Positions 1 to 11,560 of a stretch of DNA of 64,000 nt are shown one piece after another. The DNA lies in assembly GCA_038049695.1 (NCBI GenBank), contig CP142457.1:29911501-29975500 (forward strand), written 5' to 3'. The translations under genes were made by a program, and so were the position numbers. The notes beneath the pieces were generated by a model, which was not told where the DNA came from, made no database searches, and saw nothing but the letters and a program-made list of their open reading frames with translations. Positions within the stretch are counted from its first letter, which is position 1. Each line of letters begins with the position of its first letter. The DNA comes from Cinnamomum chago. Its lineage: Eukaryota; Streptophyta; Magnoliopsida; Laurales; Lauraceae.

Positions 1-981
1 ATCAGTAGCTGGATCTGTTCATGGACGTAATACAAGTATAATTGGGCTTGGCCCAGGACTGATAGGTGATGATCATACAAAGTTTATATACTAATAACTT
101 AAGATTAGGTGATCAATTAATTGTGATTAAGGGTCTGTGAGCAATTTAACTGTGATTAATTTAATGCATTAAGATTACTTAATGTTATGTTATGTTTGTT
201 TTATGGTGGACCAACCATACTCCAACAACACCAATTATGAGTTGGAGTGGGGCAATAAACACTGAACTTAGTAGGGTTGGGTCCACACTGTTGATATGTA
301 CATGAGGAAAATTGTTAATAATATTGAGTTGTGGTTGTTATGAGATGGTGAGGTCCCAGACGTGGGATGCTGGACTTAGTGTCCGAGCCGTTATAGCGGC
401 TGGTCCATAGGGGACGTGTCCGATGAGACAGGGTCATGGTGACCGGTATACATGTATACAATGTGCCTTTGAGGCGTGGTAAGGTGCATGGGCACGGATA
501 TATATATGGATGAATTTTATGGTATTTAATATATTGATTCAAATATGTTAAATCATGTAATATTATGTTTTATGCTGCTTATGTAATTAGGAATATTCAT
601 TCACCAGTAATACTGATGTTGTGTTGCCCCTTCAGGTAATCTTACTGTGGGTGGGATAAATCAGGATGACGCTCAACACGTAGATTTTGGCATGCGTGGC
701 TGAAGAGAGAGAATAAGAAATATTTATATGAGTGACAGAAGGATTAGCTTTTGTTTAGCAATTGATTTAATGTTTAGTACATTATTAAATTGAGTCAGAA
801 CATAGGGATTTGGATTATTCAGAGATTTTTGATATTGTTTGGCTTTATTTAAATTAATTGGAATTATTGTTGATTTATATGCCAAATCTCTTATGAAAAT
901 AATTTGATAAATGAATGGTAAACATTGCCAAGTTATCACGATCCGAATATCCGATAGGGCCCCGGAATTTGGGTCGTGACA
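1..981 (-). mobile_element. LTR-like element end (TGTCACGACCC type), left end outside window
   Basis: The stretch ends at 981 with GGGTCGTGACA, which on the minus strand reads TGTCACGACCC, a common start of plant LTR sequences. No coding domain was found. The element starting at 47634 (TGTCACGCC) and the one at 54677 (TGTCATGCCC) have similar starts, so a related non-coding LTR family is inferred. The left boundary and any target duplication are outside the window. Confidence 0.4.
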
Positions 982-1782
982 AACTGTCTGTCAAATTGGT
1001 AGTTATTTTAAGTAGTGTAGATTTTAGGTATGAACTACTACATTGATTGATTTACAAACTATATGGACAGGACTAGTCTAATTAATTTTAAAAATTAGAC
1101 AGCGATACAACATGTTATGACTTAGGGGGACCAGTGTTTTACTTTACAATTGTTACTTATGGAAACAAATATTATTTTCTAGCATTTTACAATATTTTGG
1201 ATTTTTTTGGATAGTTTTTCAAATATTTTCAGGGGTAAAAAAAAAATTTCACGCCGCGACGAACGCGATAGACCACGATCGATACCGCGCCGGTATCGGT
1301 TTTTTAGGTCGGCCAATACTGCAAATGATACCACGATTTTAGACCATGGTTAAATCATGTTCATCATCCTCAAATCCACGTATATCTTGCAACCTTGAAA
1401 ATTGGTCATAATATTCAACACCTGACAACTCAACTCGTGTCAAATTAAGAAATTGCTTAAAATAACATTCATTCTAAGAATATCATTTTCCATATTTAAG
1501 TGCATATTTCACCATTTGAAGTTCATTATAGAATTTATCGGGATGCAATTTCATATTTCCTTGGATGTGAGAATAGACAGAATTTTTTTTGTAGATATGT
1601 TCTCCCGGAACACAATGGTAAAACCTGATATGCAATTTGACTTTAAATGGCTCCTCAGTGGCAGAAATAAGTCTCGGCCGTCAATTTGGTCGAGTCTAGC
1701 CTATCACCTCGCTAATGGTTATGATGCCGTTAGTGGTCCTGGTTTCAAACTGGGTTAGGTTTGCCTGACTTGGGCCCGATGT
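982..1782. other. Non-coding intronic stretch
   Basis: No gene or dated element seen. A GC-rich block at 1248-1305 with CGATACCGCGCCGGTATCGG is partly palindromic and might be one end of a TIR element, but no partner end was found. Confidence 0.3.
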
Positions 1783-2143
1783 AATGCGCCACCCACACAC
1801 ATGCATGATATTGTCCGCTTTGGTCCACGGGCCTCACGATTTTGTTTCTGGTAGGCGTCAACCCACCAAAAGGCCTCATGCAAGGTAACGATGCAAGTTC
1901 TACATATAATCTCAGTCGCTTTCCTCTCTATAGTCGATGTGGGACTCCAGGGCGTCACAATCCAACCCCTTGAAGGCTGCACGTCCCTGTGTAGTAGCCT
2001 GCTAGATGTCTTGGCCCGCCCACATGGAAACCCACCCACTTGCACCGGACCACACCAGGGACCCACACTCGAATTAGTTGAGAGTCGGCTCTGATACCGT
2101 TTGTTACGCCCCATCCAACATGCATGCATGATATTGTCCGCTT
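1783..2143 (-). mobile_element. LTR retrotransposon remnant with PBS and second LTR start
   Basis: The segment ATGCATGATATTGTCCGCTT occurs at about 1800 and again at about 2122, suggesting two LTR copies. Between them, next to the second, GGCTCTGATACC (2087-2098) reads GGTATCAGAGCC on the minus strand, the usual initiator-Met tRNA primer site. The second LTR start (TGTTACGCCCC, from 2100) stops abruptly at 2143, where another repeat begins. No coding capacity was seen. Confidence 0.45.
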
Positions 2144-2900
2144 TTGTAAGAACTCTATCTTTAATTATTTCGATTAATGTTAATTAATTATGTTTAGTGG
2201 CTAATGACGCTTGATTAGAGGTTAATCGAGAGTTTCTTGGGGTTAGAGCTAAGTTGGGATTAGTTCCAGAGAGTTTCGAGGAGTTTTGTGAGAATTCGAC
2301 TTTTTCCGGGTTAAGTTAGAATTCCGAGGTTTTTCAGGGGTATCTTGGGAATTTCATAAAAATCGTGCCTTGAGCCCAAAAGTTCAATCTCGGCCTGCCC
2401 AACAACTTTCATGTTCAGTCCAAACTCATCCAAGGCCTAGAAGGCCTAATTTGAACCCTGGCACACTTTTTGAGGTACGTACCGCAGTTTGGAAAATCGT
2501 TAACTTCTGCCACCGATCCCTGAAATTTCTGATTTTTGGCTTGTTGGAAAGCTCTTTGCGTGAGTCACAATTCTTCTTGTTTGACCAAGTCTGTCCGAGG
2601 TTCCGAAGCCAGCCGTTTTCACACTCCAAGTCCGGCCATATTGTGGCAAACTCACAAAGTTATTTGGTCTAAAACAAATATCTCTAATTTTTCAGTTCTA
2701 ATCTAGATTTTGTTTGCTTGCTAAAATTCTAAAGAAAAGCTATTACATTGGTGGTATTTTTGTTTATCAAAAGAATCAGAGATTATTAAAGAGGCATTTT
2801 GTTTTCATTTTCAAAAATATAGTTATAACTAAAGAAAGGGCTTACAACAATTGGGTGAGTACCAATTCATAGTGGATACATGAATTTGAATTTCAAAGTT
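2144..2900 (-). mobile_element. LTR-like fragment (minus orientation)
   Basis: Begins TGTAAGAACTC, which on the minus strand is ...CTTACA, the same ending as the element at 47634-50437. It has an AT-rich start and then a longer non-coding part. It interrupts the LTR before it. The right boundary is unclear and no protein domain is visible. Confidence 0.3.
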
Positions 2901-4100
2901 CATACATGGAAAACAAACATATACACGGGCTGACGAGAACCTGATTTTGGGACTCAATTAATGGGGCCAAAATGGACTCAGATCCACTTGGGACCATCCA
3001 AAAGGGTGTAGTGTCAGCTGGTATAGTCCACCATCCAGAAGGGTGGGCGATGTGGGCCCCATGATCTGGAACATTGAGAGGTCTGGATATCCTCATTGGG
3101 AGAAATCTCTCGGATTTCTGATTTCCCTCTTCAATTACTTACCAATTGTGTCCATTGGGGTCTTAGATTGAGGTATTAATCGTTCAAGATAGGAATTGGT
3201 TGCTTAATGTGGGGGTTTTGAGGATATCCATATGTAATTATCGATTGTGCCATTCCCAGACACAGTCTACAGTGGGCAAATTCCTTCGATTCCTTCTGCA
3301 TTGTTTGTTTTTATCAACTTGAGATGTTATTAGTCTTATTTTAGGAAGTGTGAATGGATTAGAATTTTTAGAGATCTACAATTAGGGTTTTATGGTGTTT
3401 TGACCCTCATATATAGGATGCTTGTATTCAGCTGGGATGGCAGTCGACAGTTAGTTTTATGCAATAGAAGTTCGAGTTTTTTATTTTACTTTCTCCACTA
3501 TTGTTTTTCAAACCCATATCATTTCCATTCTGTGTGGTGTTGGTGGATGGAGATCCCATATGATCATTGACTGTTGTTTGAAGTCTGGACAATGAGCAGT
3601 CCCTCTGTGCTGCTGACTCTGGCAGCCTTACCGTCGTCTTGCGAATTTTCTGGGTACAAGTGACTGTCAATTTTCCTAAAGTTGGCCACTGTGTCCCTTG
3701 GTTAATATTTTATTATTATTATTATTTTTTGCTTGGAATGAAACATGACGTTCTTCTTTTCATGCATGCATCTCAGATCAGCAATTCATGGATCATACAG
3801 ATGTTTGATTTCTCAGAGATTTGTGGTTTATTGATGGTTTGTATGCCTTGTGTTTTTCTTTTTTTTTTTCCCCTGTTATTGGAAATTCTGAGATCTTGGG
3901 TTTGTGCTCAGGTTCTATAATTCCCTACAATATGTAGAATTTGAGATTCCAATTTCTTTTGTTTGTACTGTGCTTTTATCATACATGTGTTTTTTTCACA
4001 TGTAAGCAAGTATGCATGCATTTAAGTTTTTGATGTAGAATTTCTGATTTTCAACGATTCTGATTGTGCTATTTTTCTGCTGATTTTTGCTGCTTACAAG
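2901..4100. other. ABA3 intron sequence before exon 1 of window
   Basis: T-rich, low-complexity intronic sequence with no recognisable element or exon. A pyrimidine-rich run precedes the acceptor at 4100. Confidence 0.4.
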
Positions 4101-4217
4101 GCATTATCTAGTGAGTTCGGTCCAACAGTTGCATTCAATTTGAAAAGACCAGATGGCTCCTGGTTTGGATATCGAGAGGTGGAAAAATTGGCTTCTTTGT
4201 CTGGGATTCAGTTGAGG
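4101..4217 (+). CDS. ABA3: ABA3 internal exon 1 of window (NifS-like domain end)
   Basis: Exon of 117 nt (39 codons) in phase 0, encoding ALSSEFGPTVAFNLKRPDG and then SWFGYREVEKLASLSGIQLR. The acceptor is ttacaag at 4094-4100 and the donor is GTATGA at 4218. This is a well conserved stretch of the plant enzyme in the C-terminal part of the aminotransferase-class-V fold, just before the cysteine-rich loop. The preceding exon is not visible in 1-4100, so that intron is at least 4.1 kb. Confidence 0.93.
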
Positions 4218-4382
4218 GTATGAATCAAGAGTACCAAAATTTTCTTCTATGTATGTTTAAACTGATAGTTTTTCTGAAGGTCATTATTTGAATCATATAT
4301 TGCTTGATCAATAACCATAAAAATATTGATGACTATGTTAAGATACTTTTTTCCCATATTGATGGAGCTACAAGTTAAAAAC

Positions 4383-4981
4383 CTAAGAAGCACGGACACG
4401 GGACACGGGATACGGACACGACGCGACACGGACACGCTGACACGGCATTTCTCAAAAAACTAGGACATGGACACGTCGGGGACACATTAATAATAATAAT
4501 AATAATAATAAATCTAATAATATACTAAAAGATACTATCATTTTAACTTTGTAATCAATTTAGCAATCAAATAAATAAAAAATCAAGTACCACTGTACCA
4601 ACTAACAAACAAATCAAATTATCAAATAGCAATACAAAATTGAAACATAATTAATAATCATTAAACATGAAATATCCATAGTTCCATAAAATTCATACAA
4701 AGACAAAGGGAGCAGCATCAATTTCCTTTTACAAATAGCCCCCTTTGCTTTTCTTTTTTTAAGGATGGCCCTTTTATTCTTTTTTTTTTTTTCAATTAAA
4801 AAGAGGCCCAGCGTGTCCGACACGTGTTCGGAACGTGTCCCCAGCGTGTCCGAAATATAAAAAATTAAAAAATAAACTGGACACTCTTTTTCGCATGTCC
4901 GACACGTGTCGGAGCGTGTCCGTGTCCGACACGTGTTGGACACCGGCACTTCGGCCCCAGAGAGGTGTCCGTGCTTCCCAG
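4383..4981. mobile_element. hAT-like non-autonomous TIR element, 599 bp, TSD TTAAAAAC
   Basis: The ends are CTAAGAAGCACGGACAC and, inverted, CTGGGAAGCACGGACAC. Both are followed by subterminal repeats of GGACACGG/CGTGTCCG, and the flanks are identical 8-bp copies TTAAAAAC (4375-4382, 4982-4989). An 8-bp duplication suggests the hAT superfamily. There is no transposase; the middle is AT-rich with an AAT microsatellite (4490-4512). It sits at the very tip of the left LTR of the Copia element above. It shares terminal sequence with elements at 25813-26655 and 56523-56638. Confidence 0.8.
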
Positions 4982-5262
4982 TTAAAAACCATGGATTTTC
5001 TAGGGTTTTATTCACAAACCCTGGCTGAAATACAAAAAGATATAAGTAAATTAGATAGAGCATAATATTCAAAAAAATAAAAAATAAAAAATAAATAGAG
5101 CATATAGAGGTATTGTTAGAGCTGGACGACACCTCCTAGCTCCTATATATATATACTTTATTGTGTTTTTGATATTTATGAGGAAATACACATATTTTCT
5201 TTATTTACAAAGCACTTATAGTACTTCTGGAAATAATATATCAAGTCCAAAGTGCCTCTTAG
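4982..5262 (-). repeat. 3' LTR of deleted Copia element (left copy)
   Basis: Matches 9552-9765 from GTTAAAAACCATGG onward with substitutions and indels. It ends in AGTGCCTCTTAGCA just before the polypurine tract. The first bases of this LTR are also found left of the hAT-like insertion, as its target duplication. Confidence 0.7.
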
Positions 5263-5333
5263 CACTTCCCCTCAAGCTGAAGCATCAATATCTACTATTC
5301 CCAGCTTGGAAAATGCATTTTATAACTTTCTTC

Positions 5334-5573
5334 TCAGAACTGCTTTCTATGTACATAATTCAACTTGATCTCTTTATCTTCAATGCTCTCTCTGATGAAA
5401 TGGCCATCAACTTCAACGTGTTCTATTTCTTCATAATAGATTCGAGCATGCTTTCTTTTGTGAGCATAGGAGTTAGCAGTTGAATCCCATAATTCTTTCT
5501 CGATCTTACAATAGTGAAAACCTTTTGAAATATTACTCTTTATTGGATTATGGACCCAATTCATAACCGACAA
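5334..5573 (-). pseudogene. Copia RNase H end fused to gag by internal deletion
   Basis: The minus-strand reading starts with a Copia gag signature (VMNWVHNPIKSN, KELWD) and passes within a few residues into the end of Copia RNase H (HARIYYEEIEHVEVDGHFIR). In an intact element these lie about 3.5 kb apart and in the opposite order of distance from the gag start, so protease, integrase and RT have been deleted. It is not functional. Confidence 0.7.
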
Positions 5574-5639
5574 TTTTTCTACCTTCCATTAAGAATATTT
5601 AGAATCACCCTTGGATGATTTTTATCTTAGAATCTTCCC

Positions 5640-8295
5640 AGGGTGATTGAGGAGGGAGAAAGGAATTTTGAGGGAGAAACTACAACGATGTGGAATCAAA
5701 TGGCTAAACTGCATTAGAATGGTTGCAAAAGAGGTGCTTGGAGAGTGGAAAGGGAAAAGACGCTATAATAAAGAAACTTGGTAGTGGAGTGTAGAGGTTC
5801 AAGAAGTTGTTTGAGAGAGAACAATATGGAAAACTAGGAGATGTGTAAAAAAGCGGCATGAGATGTATAAAAAAGCAAAGGAAGAAGCTGAGAAAGTTGT
5901 AAGTGATGCAAAGTTCAATACATATCATGACCTATATAATAGGTCAGGAACAAGAGGAGAGAAGGATATTTTCAAGCTTGCAACAATAAGGAGAAGGAAG
6001 ACTAGGACTTAGACCATGCCAAATGTATTAAATAGCAATGACCAAAAGATTTTAGTGACGGACAACGATATCAAAAAAAGGTGAAGGGAATTTTTTTTTA
6101 AACTTTTAAATGAAGACTAAATAGGAGACATAAGAACAAGAGATGATACTTTGTTAGTAGAACGTACATTTTATTTTCCTTAGAACTAGGGTGGTGGAAG
6201 TGATGAAAGCATTGATAGAAATGAAGACATGAAATGCTACAGGTCGAGATGTCATTCAGATGGAGGCTTGGAAATGCTAAGGAGAAGTTGGAGGGGAGTT
6301 GGTTAACTAGGCTCTTCAATAAGTTATTAATGACAAAGATGATGTCGGATGAATTGCAAAGAAGTGTTATAGTACCTATATATAAGAACAAGGGAGATAT
6401 GCAAAATTGTACAAACTAGCATGGGATTAAACTTTTAAGTTCTACTATGAAGTTAATTCTACTATGAAGTTAATGGAAGAGAGGAATGGAGCAAAGACTT
6501 TGACAGGAGACAAAGATATCTGAAAATCAATTTGGTTTTATCCTAGGGAGGTCAACTATGGAAGCAATCTTCTTGCTTCGGCAATTAATGGAAAAATATC
6601 GAGTGAAGAGGAAAAACCTACATTTGGTCTTGATCGATTCAGAAAAAGCTTATGACAGGGTACCTAGAGATTTAATTTGGTGGGTTTTTGAGTAAAAGGA
6701 ATGTTCCAGGAGGTTTTTTTGTCACAATAAATTTTATTAAAAAGAGAAAGAAAACAACAGAACTAGAGAAACAAACATCGGAGGAACAAACAAAACGGCT
6801 AACAACTCAAGAAATTATACATCAAAAGAAATGTGTAAATGAAAGACTCCTTCCCTAGCAAGAGCATCAGCGATATCATTTACTTCTCTCAAGACGTGAC
6901 GAAAAGTAAAATTCATTTGATAAGAAATAGCTTGCACCTCCTCCACCCAATCCGCCAATTTCTAAGGAAAAGCGATTTTTCAGACACCTACTAAATAGTA
7001 GAAAAAGTGTCTTCTTCAACAATTGCATTATAACATCCCAATTTCTGTAACTGCACGGCAACCCACCAGCAAAGCAAACATTTCAGCACTATTTGCGTCA
7101 ACGAATTAATAGGACCCAAAAAACTCTTCACAACCTTCCCTTTCCAATCCCAAATAACACCACCAATTCTTTCCGTACAAATTTGATGAAGAAAGCTACC
7201 ATCAAAATTCAGCTTCAAAACACCTTTTGGAGGAGAATGCCAACTAACTGTATGAGCCATTTTAGAACGTCTTCCTGCATTAAAACAAGCTGCCCATAGT
7301 CTAGGAGCCCTTTGGGAATGTTCCAGGAGGTTATATTGAAATTATTATAGACATGTATGAAAGAGCGATAATGAGTGTGAAAGCTACCTATGGAGAGACA
7401 GGTGCGTTCCCACCGACCATAGGTTTTGCATCAGGGGTCAACCCTAAGCCCTTACCTCTCTGCACTGATTGTGGATGAGTTAACTACTCATATTCAAAAT
7501 GAGGTACCTTGTTGTATGTTATTTGCAGATGATATAGTATTGGTAGATGAATGAAGAGATGGTGTGAATGAAAAACTTGAGAGATGGCGGGAGGCTTTAG
7601 AATCTGAAGTTTTTAAAATAAGCTATACAAAGACAGAATATATGGATTGTAACTTTAGTGAGCATAACAAAGCGCTGAAACTACTTTGAGAATTGAAGCC
7701 CACGAGATATCATAACGAGATTCATTCCATTACCTTGGCTTGATGGTTAATAAGGATGGGGAGATCGACGAAGATGTTAAACATAGGATAAAAGTGGATG
7801 GTTTAAGTGGAGACTTGCTTTTGGAGTGCTTTGTCACTGACAAATGCTAACAAGATTGAAGGAAAAATTTTACACGACAATGATTACAACGGCTATGATG
7901 TATGGAGTAGAGTGCTGGCCAATTAAGAAGCAAAGTATGTAGAAAATGGATTTAACAGAGATGAGAATGTTAAGGTGGATGTGTGGTAAAATTATAAAGG
8001 ATAAAATCAGAACTGAGTGTTTTCAATCGCATTTAAGGGTAGCATCAGTGGAGGATAAACTTAGAGAAACTTGTTGGACATGGTTTGGGCATGACCAACG
8101 TAGGCCGGCAACAGTGCTGGTAAGGTAAAGTTTGTCTATGTAGGTTGATGGACCACTAAGGGGAAGGGGTAGGCCGAAGAGGACGTGGATGAAGGCAGTG
8201 AAAATAGATATGAAGAAGTGAAACTTATTTGAAGATTCGTCGTTGGATAGATTGGGTTGGAGAAACAAAATTTATGTAGCCGACCCCAATGAGGA
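5640..8295 (+). mobile_element. RTE-type LINE remnant, 5'-truncated, split by an L1
   Basis: Plus-strand pieces match plant RTE LINE ORF2: a linker (WNQMAK, LGEW, about 5690-6050), the RT start (VIVPIYKNKGDMQNC, 6351-6410), RT core (NQFGFILGRSTMEAIFLLRQ, SEKAYDRVPRD, 6525-6670), and after the interruption GGYIEIIIDMYERA, then LLYVICR*YSIG where the FADD site is out of frame in places, and the C-terminus (EMRMLRWMCGKI, WFGHDQRRP, 7946-8128). It ends with the typical GTAGCCGACCCCAATGAGG (8277-8295). The endonuclease domain is missing. Many stops and frameshifts make it old and inactive. Confidence 0.85.
6716..7314 (-). mobile_element. 5'-truncated L1 LINE 3' end with RNase H, 18-bp TSD
   Basis: The insertion is flanked by identical 18-bp copies GGAATGTTCCAGGAGGTT (6698-6715 and 7315-7332) inside the RTE reading frame. 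The minus strand carries the start of a plant L1-type RNase H domain (PPKGVLKLNFDGSFLHQ, GGVIWDWKGKV, 7000-7240) with a frameshift near the end. A T-run at 6714-6720 is the short poly(A) tail on the minus strand. Clean duplications and a 5' truncation are typical of L1 retrotransposition. Confidence 0.9.
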
Positions 8296-8300
8296 TGATG

Positions 8301-9551
8301 ATCGACAACGACCCTTGGGGGGTTTTGGGATAGTTCTGTCAATGTAGCCCAACTTTTGAGTTCCCCCCAAGGCTCACTCCACAGAACTTGACCATTTATT
8401 GTAGTTTTTTGTGTTGGCATTAGGGTTTTTGTTCTCTAATGTTGTAGACGAATTTCCAGTGGAACTATCTTGTTAGAATTCCATCCAGATTTCTTTTATA
8501 AGAACTCACTTAGAAAAGAAATAGAGCTTTGCCAAATCTTGGCCACTCTAGGTAAAGACAAGAATTGACCCTATTGAAGTCTTCATTTTCTTATATAAGG
8601 TTATTAGGGTTTATTGCAGGAAAACTGGCCTCAATGTTGTCCGTGTTTTCTTATGAAAGGTTTCTTGGGTTTGGGTTTGGGTTGTTTTCTTATGAAAGGC
8701 TTCTTGGGTTTGGTTTGGGTTGGCTTCTTGAGATCTAGACCAGGGATATCGATCCTTCACGTGGTACCAGGAAAGCAATGATATCATGGAGAGCGATCTT
8801 TCATGTTGCAGCAGGAAAGAGATCGATAGTACTAGGTCTTCTGATCCTTCATGTCGCAGCAGGAGGCTTGGGTAAAGGTGAGTGCCAAAGTGATGCAGGC
8901 TAGACCCAAGGTCTGCCAACCCATAGGGCCCAAGCCTACTAATAGCGCATAAAGAAAAGACTTCCATACCCGTGCAACCGTGCAACCCAAGTCTCTATTT
9001 AATTTTAGTAATAGTTTTTAGTTAGAGATATTTTTGAATTTAATTAGCAAGTTTACATTAGAGTTTATTTCAATTTGATTTGTTTCCAAGAATAGATTAG
9101 GGCATGAATCTATATAAAGGATTGTAATTCGTCCTTAGGGACAATGCATTGATTAATAAAATTTCTTCCCTTCGAGGATTTCTCTTGGTTGTCTGTGGTG
9201 TGAGACCAAGACAGGTTTGATCCTATGGATCCCTATCCCTAAGCCTTTTGGCTTGGAGTTTAGCCAGTTGGCTATCCTCCTTCTCCCCAAGCTGCGTCAC
9301 AAAGGCTTCAAAATGAAGGCTTCCAGAGAGAAAATCAATGAGAGAGCCGAATGAGAAGGCTCTATCTGCAGTCGTTTGAGGGGAGAACCTTGCTTCCAGA
9401 ATGAGAAGGTTTTTCCTTTTCTCCTTATGTTAGATGGACAAAGTGGGCTTGCAGAAGGATGGATAGATTCTTTCAATCTATCCAATCATGAGAACTCTTT
9501 ACTCTCTCCTTGTATGAACCTATACTAGTATTTTTTCTCTGATGCCAGGTT
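8301..9551. other. Non-coding remnant DNA between LINE and right Copia LTR
   Basis: No protein domain seen. The block 8640-8720 repeats TTTCTTATGAAAGG...TTCTTGGGTTTGG twice. At 9108-9165 a TATATAAAGG box is followed by an AATAAA signal, an arrangement typical of an LTR U3-R region, so part may be an old LTR on the + strand. The primer-binding site of the enclosing Copia lies at 9537-9549. Confidence 0.35.
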
Positions 9552-9765
9552 AAAAACCATGGATTTTCTAGGGTTTCTGTAACAAACCCCAGATGAAACA
9601 CAGAGAATTAAATAAGACAGCATATACATTCCTTAGGGCTGGATGAAACCTCCCGTATATACTTAATTTTATTTTTGATATTTACAAGGGAACTCCCTCA
9701 TCTTTTCTAGATTTACTAAGTGCTTATAATACTAATAGATATTACACATTGGTCCATAGTGCTGA
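9552..9765 (-). repeat. 5' LTR of deleted Copia element (right copy)
   Basis: Starts GTTAAAAACCATGGATTTTC like the left copy and carries the shared TATACTTAATTTTATTTTTGA segment. It is shorter than the left copy through small deletions and ends around AGTGCT at 9762. Confidence 0.65.
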
Positions 9766-11560
9766 AAGTCCTTGGGATCCTAACCCTAGAGAGGGGGGGG
9801 GGGGGGGGGGGGTGAATAGGGTGAGCTACAACTATGACCAATTTAAACAAATTCTAACTTCTTTAAAACAAACTAGTCACATGTGATGATTAACCATACA
9901 ATATGCGGAAGCTAATAAATGAATCACCACAAGCAAGCACCACAACACCAAGGTTTATAGTGGTTCGGCCTCAATGCCTACGTCCACTACCGGCTTGTGA
10001 TCTAATCACCCCACCGGATTTCCACTATTTATGCTTTTTCAAAGGCTAAGCAATAACCTATACAAAGTTGTTTTTCTAGGCTCAACAACAACCTTTACAA
10101 GATGCTTTTCAAGGCTAAGCAATAACCCTTACACAATGCTTTTCTTAGGCTAAGCAATAACCTTTACAAATCAAGAAGATTTTCTCAAAGATAGTGTTTA
10201 CACAACACTCTAAGAGATTACAATTTAAGCTCAAATTAATTTGCCTCTAAATAGGCGGATATGAAAATGAAAACTAACTCACACAAATACTCAAAGAAAT
10301 GCAAAGATGTATGCTTATGAAGTGTGTATGTGAAAACTTCAATCAAGTTTAAAAGTAAGCTCAATCAATTTATGCTTAATGCAATTTGAAAGTTAAAGGC
10401 ACAAAAAGATATGATTGAAGTTCTATGCAAATCACTTGAACAATTACACACTTGTGAATGATATGAAAATCTAAAGATCACAAGTTGTATGAAAGTGTTT
10501 AAGCCTAATCAAGTGATGCATGTGCAATGTTGTTTTCTAAACTAATTTGACTAAAGATTAAATGAATGAAAACAACAAGGGAAGTTTCAACCAAGTGAAA
10601 TAATCATGCAATAAAAGAAATCAAAGATTTAGGCTAAGCATGATTAAGAAAGTTTAAAACAAAACTTGGGTTGAAATCAAAGTGATGAATCCAATCTTGA
10701 ATATCAAAGATGAAGGGTAGAATGGATTCAACACATCATAGTTATCATGCATAAAAACATTTACCAATAACTTAAACAAGCATGTAAACTATGATAAAGA
10801 AAGGTAGAGCTTACTTGGTTGTTTAACTCATTAATCCAAGCTTTAGCTCTCCTAATGACCTTCTAGCCTTTCCAACTTCATCCCCTTTCAATGGCTCCAA
10901 AATGGTCTCAAAGGTTCAAATGTCAAGCCTTGAAAAAGGTTGGAAATGAATGGACTTTATAGCCAAAAAGTGCCCAACGGCTAGTCCTCGGTCGACCTGC
11001 AAAGAGGTCTCGATCGACCGAGAAAGCACAACGGTCATATTTCTGACCGTTGGCATGATACAGTTCAGAAACTGCCCACTCGACCGACAGTGGTCCCGGT
11101 CGACCGGGAAGCAGGTCTCGGTCGACCGGCGACACTGCACAGGCCAAAATTTCCACTTTTGCAAGTTTCAAAGTATTTCTTTGTGGAACTATTTGGGCCA
11201 ATAAATCAAGCTTAAAAACATGTTTTAAATCATTCTAAGGGTTTTAAAACATGGAACATAAAAAGCCTAAAATATTTTGAAAGATTTAAAACTCATAGGC
11301 TAGCTTGATTTGATAAAACTCTTTTCTAAAACAAATGCATCCAAGATTTAAAAACAAATCATGCATAAATCAATACTTTTACAACTCTTAAAAGCAATGC
11401 ATGAATAAATCAAAATTTCAAGTTTATTTAAAACAATGCAAGTGTGTGAATCAAATGATGCTTGAATGATTAATGCATCCATCAAATTGCAATCTACAAA
11501 ATCCCTAACAAGTGCCTCGTAACACGACACCTACTATAAACAAGTATCTAACTGTCAGTC
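9766..11560. repeat. Non-coding repeat with poly(G), short tandem units and GGTCGACC blocks
   Basis: A 1.8-kb AT-rich segment without domains. It has a run of 20 G (9793-9812) followed by GTGAATAGGGTGAG, then GGTTCGGCCTCAATGCCTACG (from 9961), then four units of about 33 bp (10035-10170, core CTAAGCAATAACC). Farther on are several near-palindromic blocks such as CGGTCGACCGGGAAGCAGG (10985-11135). From general experience this layout recurs in dispersed plant repeats, but I cannot name the family or its class. Confidence 0.5.
10035..10170. repeat. Minisatellite, about 33-bp unit, 4 copies
   Basis: Units share the core AGGCTAAGCAATAACCTTTA; the second copy is altered to CTCAACAACAACC. They lie inside the non-coding repeat 9766-11560. 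Confidence 0.75.

Larger units (their letters stand above)
4375..9765 (-). mobile_element. Deleted Copia element carrying nested hAT, RTE and L1 insertions
   Basis: Two related LTRs (about 4982-5262, and 9552-9765) start with GTTAAAAACCATGGATTTTC and run in parallel with indels. On the inner side of the left LTR lies CTTCCCCTCAAGCTGAAGC (minus-strand polypurine tract). On the inner side of the right LTR, TCTCTGATGCCAG (9537-9549) reads CTGGCATCAGAGA, a tRNA-iMet primer site. The element is therefore antisense to ABA3. Internal coding is reduced to a short RNase H-gag fusion at 5334-5573; the rest is nested LINE sequence and unassigned DNA. No target duplication was found, so the outer ends are approximate. 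Confidence 0.75.

Noticed and set aside
2087..2098. tRNA gene suggested by tRNA-complementary words such as GGTATCAGAGCC
   Set aside because: These short matches (also at 24781, 42016, 45832, 56668, 59214, 59859) are retrotransposon primer sites; no cloverleaf surrounds them.
1..4100. Upstream ABA3 exons or a promoter
   Set aside because: No NifS-like motif was seen in any + frame; the region is intronic or repeat-derived, and no gene start lies in the window.
10916..11204. Overlapping open frames on both strands with VDRD-like repeats
   Set aside because: They arise from the palindromic GGTCGACC blocks, open in several frames at once, without a known domain.
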